DNA of 64,000 nucleotides from Paralichthys olivaceus (taxonomy: Eukaryota > Chordata > Actinopteri > Pleuronectiformes > Paralichthyidae). Made by a program: the position numbers and the translations under genes. Below are positions 49,696 to 63,014 of the stretch, one piece after another (the stretch's first letter is position 1; each line of letters opens with the position of its first letter). The stretch is taken from the NCBI RefSeq assembly GCF_024713975.1, contig NC_091096.1, positions 15,658,458-15,722,457 on the forward strand. Reading direction: 5' to 3'. The notes beneath the pieces are model-generated. The model made no database searches. It was not told where the DNA came from and saw only the letters and a list, made by a program, of their open reading frames with translations.

Positions 49696-52600
49696 AAAGG
49701 GCTTGAGTGAGTCCTCTTGTCCAGCCCTTGTGGCTTTTGCTGAACCAGGTTTAGCCCCCCCTCCATCCTTACAGCTGGACGGTGCCACACACCAAGAGGT
49801 CTGCAGATGTACTCGCTGGTCGAAACCTACTTCCAGCGCGACACCCCATTAATAAAAAGCCCAAAGAAAGCCGTGTTAATTGTTACCATGTACTCGGCCG
49901 GTATTCCTATAAATCACCTGACTAATTGCAACAAATTGTGGGCTGACATTAAGCTATGATTTCGAACCGGCAAATATTCATCAACATTGCAACTAGTCCC
50001 ATAAAACACAGCGCTGGCTGTTTCCCAGGCCAAACACACATCTACCATCTAACTCCCCCATTATTTATGGATCTTTCTTGTCCTGAGCGTTTAAGTGCTG
50101 CATGGTGAGTGAATGCGACGCCATTTTGTGTATTTATTATATCACCCGATAGCCTAAGTAGTGGCAGGCCTATGACTAGGCACAGACCTTGTTTTCCATG
50201 TTGCCCTTGGAGCCAGGTGTGTTGTGCTCACTGCCCTGTATTGATTACTGTGGTGTCTGTCATAATAGAATTACTGAAGTCTGTCTGTAAAATGTAAGCC
50301 TTCTTTGAGTTAGATGGCAAACAATAGATCATTACAAATATTTAAACAATTTGCCTGAAATTAATTGCAAAAACATGAACAGTACGGTTTCACTGTGTTT
50401 TACAGTGTTATTTACCAAATGCTCATTACTGCAGTATGTACTTAGAAAGTGCTTGATTTGTTGCCAGGCAGTCATATGTTGGAGCATTTAACCTCCCATG
50501 CAATGTTTATTTCATGCAGACAAAAGGCTAGTTAAATCTTCCTCTACGCTCCGACAGGCACCATAACTGTCACTGTCGGTGATGTATTTCACAGCCCAGT
50601 GCATTACCACCACTAATGTTTCACTATCCTGCCAATTCACCCTGGTACTGTTCAAAACACCTACAGCACGGGTCAAAACAGTACTTAATGGGCTGTCCCC
50701 CAGGTGTGCATCAGCAGCTAAAGATGTTGGAGCCAAAGGTCAGGATCTGATTTGTTATGTGGGAGTTCATGGGGAATCTTGATGTGTACTGATCAATTCC
50801 ACACCCCAACATGCACATAAATCAATTCTGCATCTGGAAAGCAGGTATATGTAGGTACACATGGTGTGTGAGTGCATGTGTGGGCATGCACACGCATGCA
50901 CAAATGGACTCCTGTCCAGGCTATAGTGCAATTAATCATAAATCTCTCTCAGCATTATGTAAGCATGTTTTTATTCCCTCTTCTTGCCTTCTTACCTTTT
51001 CCCCATCGTCCATCCCCTCTGTTTTAAATAGCAGAGATCCTGGCTATAGCTTGATGGGCCACGGTAGCATGGCAGTACCATGGGGGTGGACGTGGGTGGG
51101 GTAGGTTGAAGAAGAGGGTGCAAAAAAAATCCTTCCTTTTGACACTGTTAAACATTGACGGGCTTATTACCGTGTTCTCTGATTCAGCTGGATGTGTTCA
51201 AGGATCTTCTCAGCGGTGAAAAAGGTCAGCTGCTCTTAGTTGTGCTCAGCTAGAATACTAATACTGTCCTTATTCAAATGATCTGCTCCAGCGCTTATTA
51301 AATTGATGGCCCTGGCGCTCTAATTTAATAGTGTTGCCGTCCAGGAGAGGGACACAGCTGCAGTCACCGGTGAATTAGGTGCTGCGGAGGCAAAGTTCAA
51401 GCAGGAGCCCCCTCTGCTTTTGGGATGCATTTTTCCCAGCAAATTAGCAGTCGGTGGCAGTGCACAATTAATTAGTGCAAACCAGGAAAAGCTTGTCATT
51501 TTAATAAGGTGTTTTTTTTCCACTCGCACCTCTCCCACACAGAAATATCTCTCCCTATCTCACCATACCTCATTCGCCTCAGTCCCTCCCTCCCTTTTTT
51601 GTCTTTCTCTGTCTTCTATTCCCTCCTCTCTTCCAGTCCACTTAATATAGAGTGAATTGATCCATTAAGTGGTGTGTTATTAATATCATTTAACGTATGC
51701 CTGGTGAAATTAAAGCGGTGGGTTGGATATTTTCTCTTGTGTCCGAGTTTTCGAGCTCTATCTGGGTTGGTAAAGATGGGCCACTTGCTCATGATTTCAT
51801 CCAATCAATAATTGTGATTAGAGAGTAGATGAGGTGGATATGCAGACTGAAACTCTCCGATGCCTGTGTGTGCGTGCATGTGTGCTTTTAAGTATAAGAA
51901 TGCATTGTTGATTCCATTTTACTGTGTATGAATCCTGTAAAGCAGCACTTTCGGATGAGAGGATGCAAATGCATGTTTAGAATTTTTTAATTAGATTTAA
52001 TAAATAACAGGTTATTTGATGTATAGAATACAGTTTTTTAAATTACTTGTCTTGAACTTTGATCGTATCACTACTGTGGGTGAGAGAGGGCAAACATTTT
52101 TATTGATGGCAACAGAAATGGAGGGGGACAGGACTTTAATGATGCCATTTGAACTGAACAACCTCTTTCCCCTTTAAGTTCAGTTTGGAGTCTTTAGAGG
52201 GAGGCCTCTGTTCGCTCATTTCAACCATTCTAAATGTCCATTTAAATGTTTATTTCAATTTTATATGCAAATGTAATGTTTTTATAACTGGGGGGGAAGT
52301 ACAAATATAAAAGAGGTTGACTGATAAAAACATTTTCCAATTAAATATGTTTGTTTTCAGAATTAATTTCTGTGTGCTCTTAATGAAAAGCACTTCAAGG
52401 TAAGAGCTTCCAAATTATTTTGAGCAAACCCAAAACAATTTGCAGGATTAAAACAATATACATAAGGATATTATAATAAAGAATGCTTGAAGAAATAGGT
52501 GTGTGTGTGTGTGTGTCCAGTAATCAAGATCTGACTAATAACTTCAATGATTTATCAAATTGTCTCATGAGGACGATGTGGACACCACATTTGTGTAGTT

Positions 52601-53384
52601 GTCTGTCAGCTTTTCTTGGACAAGACAAGTTAAAAGTCATAAACAAAATGTTTTGCTTTGTTTATGGCTTTACCCACAACTGAGATCTCTGTTCCCGACC
52701 TCACTATTTTTTTCATATAATTTCACAGAAATACTTTGGTGCTGCTAAAATATTATACAATCATTCCTGACTTTCTCTTCTGAATACCGTCATCATTCCT
52801 TGTGTGTGGGTGGACACAGATGAATAGAAGTGTGATTATGGCTAACTAATATAATAATATGATAATTTTACCAGCACACTGCTTTCATCCCCTGACGTAA
52901 TCTGTTCACCTGTATGGTTTTCATTAAGAGATTATACTAGCAACGGACAGTAGCATTTTGAAAGTTTGTTTTTCTAAAACCCTGTATCAAGCATGCACTC
53001 ATTACCCTGTGATTTAGTTAATGAATAACTGTTCCATTCAGACAGTGAGTCTGCCAGAGTCCATTGATTGACCAATCAGGAGTCAAAGCACAGAAACAGA
53101 AGAGTATAATAACAGCTGGCAGTTCAAACATCGTTCTGCAGAAGAACAGCGGCGATTTTTTTTTCAGACTCAATAGTTCATTCATTCATAGAACATTCAA
53201 ACAGCGTTGAACAGCTTTGCTGCCAAATCCAATCCAATTGAGTAACTGGGGACTCCTTCTTTAACATAAATAAAACATATATACACATATAAAATGCCTC
53301 CATACTGCTCCTGTGGTCTTATCCAAGTGTCTGTAAGCCCCGACATTCAAATTCAACTTGAACCTGCTTCATTTACACCTGGTT

Positions 53385-53510
53385 TTTAGCCTAAATGTTA
53401 TCTTTGATCCTCCTCCGGAGCCACGTTCACTTCACCCACCCCTACATCATCATAGTGGTGAGAAGATAATGAGTGAATTTTCCTTTTTGGGTGAACAATC
53501 CCTTTAAGCA
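53385..53510 (-). repeat. Nonautonomous DNA-element relic
   Basis: The text 'cttcacccacccctacatca' followed by 'gaattttcctttttgggtga' and 'acaatccctttaa' is the reverse complement of the common teleost element starting 'aagggatagttcaccca'. Only one end is evident. Confidence 0.55.
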
Positions 53511-54136
53511 TCAGCGCAATGATCAATAATTAATCTATAGAGCTCATATTGAGACACTTTTAGTGCTTTGTAATTCAGGAACAAATGAAGTGGTCATTAA
53601 CAGGGATGCAGTGGTTGCAATGAGTCATAAAATTAATCACTCACACAATTTTAAATTAAGTAAATGCGACTCTGAGCGACATTTTACAGAATGCCTTGTG
53701 GACGGCAAAATAAAATCTGTGAAATTGGCAAACAACCTACAAAAACAATGTTTTACAATAGCCCTGCCCTTGTAGTGGCACAGTAAAGTGGTTGGCACAC
53801 AGACGTCCACACAGGGCCGTGTGCACGAAATGTACGTCATGTTTTTTCTTGATAACTTTAAAGAGCGACACAATGCTTTTGTTATTTCACAAAGCTGTAA
53901 TATACTGTAGATCAATGAAACATACGTTTACCTGAAAATCATCTGATTTGACAAGATGGCATTAAAGAAAAGAAATGTCAAACCAGACAGTATGTATATT
54001 AAAACACGCACACATGGTCAGACCTCTGTACCATTGTCCTGTTTACAGGTTGAAGGCTGAATGCTGAACATGTAGTATAGGAGGCCATAAATAAGAGTTG
54101 TGCTGCTTTATCAATGCTGACTGATAGAGCTGAGGT

Positions 54137-54137
<1 letters not shown>

Positions 54138-54196
<59 letters not shown>
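54138..54196. repeat. (AC)n microsatellite
   Basis: A perfect CA run of about 29 units. Confidence 0.95.
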
Positions 54197-54198
<2 letters not shown>

Positions 54199-55627
54199 CC
54201 TGGCCCAGTGCCTGGCTGTTTCCCCCCTCAACTAATAGACTCGGGTGAAACCAGTCAGCATCGTTGTTCTTGGATTGATGTGACCTTGATGCCGTTTAGT
54301 GCAGTGATTTGTTTATTGGCACTTATTTTGATGCATGTGGAAGTGAGCCTTAAAAGCCCCACCACAGACACACACACACAGAGAGTGAGTGAGGGAGATG
54401 AAGACTAGAAAAACAGAGCTAAATAGATGTAAGGGGAGAAAAAGTGAGGGAGATGGAGCAGAAGAGCTATACTCCGGGGGCAGATTACATAATACATCAT
54501 TCACAAAGCATTGTTGCCAATATGTCTTTTATACTCCTTAAATTGCCGCTGCCATCCCAGGGCCCCCTCTGCACTTTGACAAACACATCACAACACACAC
54601 AAACATATTGTATTCTCTCTCTGTACAGTTTGTGTACAGTTAGTGGAGTCTATCACAGGCCTCCTGGGACGCCGCTGTGTGAGGAGAGAAGCCGGTGCCG
54701 AGGAATACTGTACAGTATTGATGGAGCTGTGTTTCTGTTAGGCAGTGAAAACAAAGTCTCCCTGATGCACAGTGGAGTGTAGGGGGATCAATAGACGTGG
54801 AGCGCTTCATTTCCTCGGGCTTCTACTGAAGAAACGCTCACTGATGTGTCAGGGCTGCTGCAGTTGTTGCTTTGACACAGAGGAGATACCAAACCATCAC
54901 GCCGCACAATATCAGAGCAGATGGAAACCACACACACTCCCATACATACACTCTGTACGTGTGAGTCCACGCGCAGTGTGATCAGGGGAAGGGAAAATGA
55001 AAGGTCAGCGTTGTGTGTCCGTGTTGTTCTGTGTGTGAGTAACAAGAAACGGGCAACTAAAGGGGGAATGGTTTAACCGACACACAGGACATAACAAGGC
55101 GCGAGCTTGAGTGATGGGGAAGCGTTTGGCCACCGCACAGGATGTAACTAGACACGTGACTGTGTGCTGGGGAAGGATTTGGCTGGCGCATGGGATGACA
55201 CAGGGCCAGAGCCTGGGGCAGCCAGAGGGAGTGGAGAGCCCAGCTGTCACCTCAGTCAGCCCCTTCTCTGGGGGCAACTGTCAATCAGCAGCCTCTCATA
55301 TCGCTCCGTCATTGAAGCTAATTGCTATTGTCAACCCCAGAGACCCAGAGGATGTTAATGCTAGTGCAATTGCCCTTTTGTAGAGAGAATACTGCCTCCA
55401 AACATGAGATTAAAAAAAAACGCTGGAAATCCAGAGAAAGCGAATCAAAGGTAATGCTGGTAGAGCATTAATGAGGCATTAGAAAAATTAAAGGCAAGAT
55501 CAGAAAAAAATTACCTCAAACGGGACACATCCAAAACTCACAAAGCAACGGCTGGACTTTAAGGGAATGTGGCTGAGTCGAATCATTCAACAACACATAA
55601 ATATGCATGCAGTTACACAGTCTCTGT

Positions 55628-55653
55628 TGCACACGCACACACACACACACACA
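55628..55653. repeat. (AC)n microsatellite
   Basis: A short CA run with one interruption. Confidence 0.85.
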
Positions 55654-58600
55654 AGCCGGCACACGTATGCACACAGCAATAGACCTAATGAAAATAAGAT
55701 GGATGCTCTCTGAGAGACGAGTGGCTGTGTTATTAATTGCTGTCTGTCCCCTCCTACTGATAATGATGGGCTGTATCCTGGAGAATTTGCGGAGAATAGA
55801 TTTTATTTGGAAGTATTATTTATTGTCCCTCTCATTGGAGGGGTGGTGTGTTTAGAATAGTGAGGGTTTAAATAATGACCCGTGCAAGATAAGTCCTCAT
55901 GTTAATTCCTCTTGCACCTCTTCCTTTTTTCTGGCACCTTCTTCACCACGCCACCCCCATTTCAGATTTATCCGCGCAGACAGCACGACTTCAGACGGGA
56001 TATTTACAGCTTCGCTTTTCACTTCTTAATTTAAAGACAAATGGCAAAAAAATGTGTTTTCTGATTAGTTGATGGGCATTATAAACAGTTCTCACAGATT
56101 TGTAATCATCCGCCAATGCTTTTATTGATATTCTAATCCATCAGGACTCACGGCTTTTGCACTAAGCGCCGCTGCCCTTTCACAAGTGGACACGCAAATT
56201 TAGAGCAATTATTACAATAAAGATTCTGTCTGCATGTCGAGCCGGTCGGCTGAAACAAAAGGACCATGTCAAAGAGAAGAAAAAAAGAATTACCCACGTG
56301 GGTGCAGGGGAGTTTTGAGTGTGCCGTCTCTCTCGCTCTCTCACTCCCTTCATTTGTGGGAGTACAGAGGGACAGCATTATCATAAGATAACACTGCCCC
56401 CCCTCCATCCCATCACCCTCTCACAACCCATAAATCAGGATGCTGGTGCCATGGTGGCTGGAGGCGTGGTAGCTGTGGTGACATGGAGGATCCTGGTGTG
56501 AGTGTGAAATCACTTGACCCCCAGCATTAACCTTTCTGAAGTGAATGGCCGCTGCGCTCCTCAGCAGGCTGGGAACAAAAGGGGCCTGGTATTGATTAAA
56601 CTTTGCTGCGCACACTTGATATTAAACACTGGCTTAGACGCCTGTGTTCCTTTAAAACCCCTTCGCTCAACGCCGTTCCTGCCTCACCTCACATCTACAT
56701 GCATACATTTTTATTCTAAAATTGCATTACTGTGTTGTCAGTGGTGATGCTCTCGTGTCCGAATGTATGACTCTGAGGACATGTAGACAACTGTGGGGCT
56801 GGACATGGCTTTAGGCTGATGTGCCAAAGGTCGCGAAGAATGATGGAGCGAGCACAGACGCTTGAGGTCTCTGGGGTGATCAGTGTTTTGTCATCTAGAG
56901 CTGTGTTTACTTTTTCTCAGCACCGGTTCTCTTCCCTTCATCTCCTCCCCATCGTCCAGATCGATACTCTGCATCCACAAAGGTCCGGGAGAAGGCACAC
57001 GAGCATGTGAGTCAGTCAACACTTACCCAGCTAAAGGCAATGGAGTTTGAAACCTCCCAGGCTGCGGTCAGCGTTCCATCACCTTTTCTCCCACTTCTCA
57101 GACTTTCTGTAGTCAGGATGCACATATGTGGGTTGGCTGATTCCTGTATAGGCTATTTAAGTGACTTCACTTACAGCTATAAAAAACTAGCATTTTAATA
57201 CCTCCAGCAGAGAAGAGATATTGTGGAAAGCATATTTTGTGGGGCATTGTTTTGAATTTTATTGTTTCTTCTGAACAATTCCAGTTCGTATGATTCTGGT
57301 TTGATTGCAAACATTTTGAAAAGAGGTAAATTAACATTCAGCAAGTAAATGTTAATGATAAATTCTCATTTTTACACACATACAATAAAAACATTTGATC
57401 CACAAACATATCCATTACACTTTGAATAATAAATTAATTGTAGAGCATTTAATACAACTAACTGCTACTTGATTTGAAAAAACTGGCAAAATTATATAAA
57501 TTCTCCACAGCAAGACAAACATAGGAGTGAGTGTCAAACTTCACGCATTAAATGCATGAGATGGATTCTCACCAGCTCCAAAAATAGTCCATAACTTCAT
57601 CAAATCATGTGAATGAAATGCGATCAAACACTGTTATATAAGGCAAGTGAATGTAGATGGATATGACTGATAGTCCCAGTGACACAGCCGCCACACAGCC
57701 GCCACACAGCAGCTCAGTGACATCACACACACAGGTGAGGTAAGCAGTCAGTGTGGTGCATTGCATTTAGGAATTTCAGATTTTCATTTAAATTCATTGC
57801 ATTAAATTTTTTTCAAAAGGTTACCCAGGACTTGGCAACTTTTAATATACATTTTTGAGGCAAACAGACCCGAGTGCAACAAAATGAATGAGTCTAGAAA
57901 CAGAACCGTGAGTTGTGCTTGGATAACCTTTTTAGAGAGAGCTCTTCATTTGCTCTTTTATTTTTTAATTAACTCAAATGCTTTTCATTCAAGGGGCCAT
58001 TTAATCAAATAAAATTAAAGAGACTACACATGCTACTTGTGGTACAGGTCCCCTATAACCTGTCAAAAAAACAAACAAGGAAGTCGCCCATAAATGAAAA
58101 TGAAGTGAGTGTTGTAGTGGCAATAATTATATTAATTTTTTTCTATTTTAGTAATGGCAGACAACAAATAATAGCTTAAGTAGCGCTATAGTTTTATTTT
58201 CTAAAATAATATATATATAATAAATACATCATTAAATATAGACATCATTTTAAAAAGTAATATTAATTCAACAATACTTCATTTATTTGCCTGCTATCCG
58301 TCTGTAAACTCCAGTGAGTGGAGAGGCTCGGATCTATTGCATACACGCCGCAAAAACATTTCCCATAATGGTGGGCAGGACTGGAACAATAAAATGCATT
58401 CAGCTCCCCAGACAAGCTCCGCTGGCCTTATAGGCGTACTCTCTCTGCCCTTTGATTATAAATGGTCCATCACAGGCCTCTTAGTTCGTGTTGAGGCGAT
58501 GGTAAGTCTGCTCCGCACACCTTAACCTCCGAGGCGGGACATGGTCGCTTTTCATAGGGAATGCCAGCATCTGTTCCAGGAAGTGCCTGTCTCGTTCAGG

Positions 58601-59844
58601 CCTAATTGTCGGTCCTCTATGAGAACGCTGGTAAGTGAGAGCAGGAGGGGGGCTGTCACGTTCCCGTCACATCCCAATGGTCCGGTAAATAGAGCGTGTG
58701 AGTGTACCCCCCCACCCAGTTACTGATGGACGAATCCCCCCCCCATCCCTCCCCTTCCCTCCTCTCGGTCCTCCCTTTCTCCAGGTCCCCCCCTTAATTC
58801 CACTCTAGCTTTTTCTCTCCCCTTATTTATCTCTTCTCTGTCATGTTCTTCATGAGTAGAAAATAATTAATTACTGCACCCAGTGATGATTTATGATATT
58901 ACTGACATAATTAATGATACACATCAATTTTCCTGCTTAATTGAAGGGGGCTGCAGAGCCTATCCTGGCACCAGGAAAGGCCACTGCCCTGAGAACGCGA
59001 AAACACCCGTCCACACTCGAACACCCCACCCCCAGGTTACTCCTCATTCTCTCTCTCACTTATTTTTCCTTTATACTTCCCTCACCAGTCTCTCATTCAT
59101 ACTGAAGTGCTACCGTGGCGTTGAGGTTTCATCTCCTAGACCTCTTTAGCACAGAAGTATAATCCTGTCCATGTTCTCTAAATAAACCTTAAGAGCCAGA
59201 CAGTTGTTTTTGCATGTAGATGCGCATTCATACATATTTTTGTCTTGGTATGTGTCTGTCTGTATGTGTGTGTGTGTGTGGACTCCATAATGGCCACTAT
59301 GAGTGTGTGTGTAGGTATACAGTGATATATGATTCATGAAGATGTGTGTGAGGCATATGTAATTCCAGCTCTACCCTCAGGACTAGAGACAACAAGGTAG
59401 TGCATGAATATTTGATTTGCAGGGAGAAGGTATAGGATCTATGCACAGCATTTTAAACAGACAACCAAGAATATTCCTTTTAAAAAAAATGTATGCACTC
59501 AGGTTTACCATCATGCAAATATGTGTTGTTTTAATTGCCTGCATCGTGACTAGTTTGAAAACATAATAACAAGATCATATTATACTGTATATTGTCAAGA
59601 AACAATGTCGTGAACGTCCAAGGGATCTTATAGCTGATGTATGTAATGAAATTGGTTGTTCAAAATGTTTTAATAGCAGTTCAGCTCATTGTCTTTATCG
59701 TGCAATATGATATTCATTTGAATTATTTTAGACCATTCCAGAGCTCAGAGTCACGACAGTTTTAAGCTGAGTGGAGAGAAAAGAAAAAACAACTTTGCTT
59801 TGTAAATTTTTCCTCAATTTGTGACAAATACCGAGCAACATATT

Positions 59845-59866
59845 GGGGGGGGGGGGTGACTGTACT

Positions 59867-59920
<54 letters not shown>
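59845..59920. repeat. G12 run and (GT)n microsatellite
   Basis: Twelve G residues at 59845-59856, then 12 unique bases, then about 26 GT units at 59869-59920. On the complementary strand the GT run reads as TH codons, which explains a spurious open frame there. Confidence 0.95.
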
Positions 59921-59923
<3 letters not shown>

Positions 59924-62742
59924 AGACTGTAAGTTACAGCGAGAGTGACAAACCTTTACACCCACCCTCAAGAGCAGTGAACTCTATTTGAAAGCTTTCT
60001 GGGGGCTCCACCAGCCTCCAGCTAAACGTGTGATCAGGTAGTTTCAAAAACTGCCTGACAGTGTCAACACGCAGAATGTGGACAGGGTGTGCGAGGGGAG
60101 TTGTGGACTCGGATTAGTCACCATAGCAACAGCAAAGTATCCCTGTTTGTAGACGGACAAATTCTGCTACATGCGAAAATGATTGGCAGGTCTATTCCTT
60201 CACAGCTGACCCATAGAAATTAGCAAGTAAGCGTTATAATACCCGGCTGCATTGACGGGGTCTCCATACTTTTTAAAGTCCTCTTGTAAGTGCTCCTCTT
60301 TTGCATTTGCATAAGAAACATGGCATGCTTATTGGAGGGGGTTTGGGGTTGTTGTGGGGTGCTTTCATATCTTTAGCTTGACGGCTTCTTTGTGATCAAG
60401 GGGATTGAGGGGAGAGAGGGTTGCCAGATGAGAATAACTTAATTTCCAAAGCTCCCAAGATGAGAGAGGAGAGTTGAGGGTAGAAGTTCATGATGCAGTC
60501 TCACTCAGGCAGTCGTGAAGGGGGAAAAAAAAAATACAGTCTTTGTGCGAATGAGTGTGTCTGCGTCGTAGTTTATGCATTTATGTGGCAAAGAGACGAG
60601 AGTCAGCACGTGTGTGTGTGTGTTTGTGCCAAATGGTCACAATTATCGACATCAAAACCCTGCTCATATTTGAGAGATTTGAGATGACACATTTTGTTTT
60701 GCAAGAGTTTGAGACCATGATCAAAAACTTTTAACTTGTGATATAAAAAGAAATGTATGAGGACCAAAAAGTCTCAGGGAAATGAAGTAATTTATCCAAA
60801 ACCCCTCTGTGAATAGTCCAAACCTTTATTTCGATTTTCCTCTTGCTCACCGGATGAAAGTGGATGGAGTGGATCAAGGAAATGCAGTTGGCCTTGGAGT
60901 TGTCCAGCGAACTAATATGTCTCTGACTGTCGGCAAAGAGAGCATCCACCCCCTCAACTCGGATATACAGTTAACACGGAGTGAAAGTTAGTCAGTAGGA
61001 TTAAACCTGGTGTCCGTTGGGACCGTTCCCAGAATGCTCTTAAATCAGGAAAAATGTCCTTGTGTGGGTGACCCTTTATACCAGCACAGGTAATATGTGA
61101 TGGTTTTTCTCTTTTCTTTGTTAATTTAATATTGTGTAGACCTGTGATTGTTTTTCTGCATCAAGGTCTAAAGTCACATAATTTAACATTTATCGACTGA
61201 AATGTGTAAAGAATAATTTAAAAGAAAATAAATGTAGTTTCCTGATGCAGACACAGCATGTGAGTAAAATCAAAAATGCACTACATACGGAGGGTTCTGT
61301 GAAAGAGTGTGTTTCCTGCCAGCCGGTATTTATTGGACATAATTTCAATTATTGTTGATCCAATCAAAAGGTCATATAATTAACACTAGGTGGCACCAGT
61401 GTTCCACTCAATGTTGTACTTGCATTGTGAAGACGCCACTGGAAAGGAAATTATGCTCTGATGAATGATGTGATTCTGGCACCACGTTGCCCGATCACAA
61501 GTAAGAGGCATTGCAAAGTTACCTTACAAATATTTTAATTAATTTTGACAAGGCTTTTAGAATAATTCAACATCACTCTAACACAGTAAATAAATTTACT
61601 TTGGCAGTGCAGCAGCTGAATAATTTTCTTTTCAGAGGAAATGACTGGTGGAGAAGCCGGGGTTAAGGCACATACAAAGAAACACTAATGAAAACAATCA
61701 CCTGTTATCAGACGTTAATACAGTTCTTACCGCAGCTACAGAGAAATCAAAGTTAATTAACCAGTTAACATGAGAATTGATTTCTTTCATTTCATGCAGT
61801 GGTTTCAACAAAAATAAGGTTTTTCTTATTAATTTAATTTTAGGGAACGAGAACAATGAAATAAATCTTGTATATTCAAGAGTTTTTCATTTGTTTTTCT
61901 AAGTGGTATGTTTTTTTGTTTCCTTTTTACAAACTTAGCAACTTATCTTTGATTCATCCCCCAAATACTCCATTCAAATAATTTTATTTTCCACCAACTT
62001 GACGAGTGTTTAGGCAACAGACTAATTCAATTTGTTGAGAAATCATTTAACCTTAACCTCTGTTTTTCAATAACTAACTAAACAGCAAAAATTTCAAAGT
62101 CTTACTATTTAATTATTTGAACTTCTACAGTGTGGATACATTTTAAATTTAATATTTCTCTTTCTCCTTTTGATCAAATGGACAGGATGTAATTATATTA
62201 TTAGATAAGCAGAAATAAGACTTTAAAATGAATTAATATATGTATATGGTATTAGAGTTTTTCTATTTAGTAAAACTAAATGCACAATTAGAATTTTTAC
62301 CAAACAGAATAATATCATAATGATGATAATAATTGTCACCATGTTCTCTTAAGTGATTTGGCATGATAAAAGAAAATATTAAAAGACTGAATGCAAAGCT
62401 TAAATCATTTGAGGGTGTTTTTTTTAATTCAAATTGGACTTCTAGAAATTGACAAAATCATGTAAGTGAATTAGTTAATCTAAAATATATGGCAGATTAC
62501 AATTTTCATAGTGATAAGCATGAGACAAGTCGTACTGTGTTTTCTCAGCCAAGTTTTTATCAATGTCAGCATCGTCTCAAAGCGACACTTCATCTCCTTG
62601 TTCTTTTTGATGCGACACACTCAAGGGGATTCTCCTCGTTTTCTATATGCAGAATTATAGGGAAATAGCCCTTATTAAGCTCTAACCCCTTTTTATTTTA
62701 AGCTTTAAAGCTTCACGTCTTTTCTCCCTTTCTCTCTGTGTC

Positions 62743-62744
<2 letters not shown>

Positions 62745-62822
<78 letters not shown>
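62745..62822. repeat. (AC)n microsatellite, about 39 units
   Basis: The longest perfect dinucleotide run in the window. Confidence 0.95.
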
Positions 62823-62824
<2 letters not shown>

Positions 62825-62957
62825 CTAGTTTCCTGAGTAATCATTGTTCAGTGGCTGTGGTCAGCATGTTGTCACCTGTATCCCATTAAGAACATTCTCA
62901 CCTCAGCACACAATCACACACATAACAACATCTCTCGCCCCTCTTTCTTTCTTTCTT

Positions 62958-62959
<2 letters not shown>

Positions 62960-63011
<52 letters not shown>
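62960..63011. repeat. (AC)n microsatellite
   Basis: A second AC run 140 bases after the first, preceded by a short (TTTC)n tract. Confidence 0.95.

Positions 63012-63014
<3 letters not shown>

Larger units (their letters stand above)
43400..61100. other. Gene-free, repeat-poor desert with conserved-element-like stretches
   Basis: I found no exon. Compared with 9-16 kb and 20-34 kb there are few recognisable mobile elements. Several blocks are rich in ATTA/TAAT cores set in balanced sequence: about 45.24-45.5, 47.0-47.45, 49.85-50.1, 51.17-51.52, 55.2-55.4, 56.45-56.65 and 58.3-58.7 kb. Such texture is typical of conserved noncoding elements in introns or deserts of developmental regulators. 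Conservation itself could not be tested. Confidence 0.4.

Noticed and set aside
54043-54231. Frames of repeated Cys-Val or Thr-His
   Set aside because: Translations of dinucleotide microsatellites; the same applies near 4.35, 35.55 and 59.9 kb.
55111-55383. A 90-codon plus-strand frame in the desert, considered as a missing exon of the RCC1-repeat gene
   Set aside because: It has no RCC1 core (W-G-x-G), no acceptor or donor in phase, and reads better as noncoding regulatory sequence.
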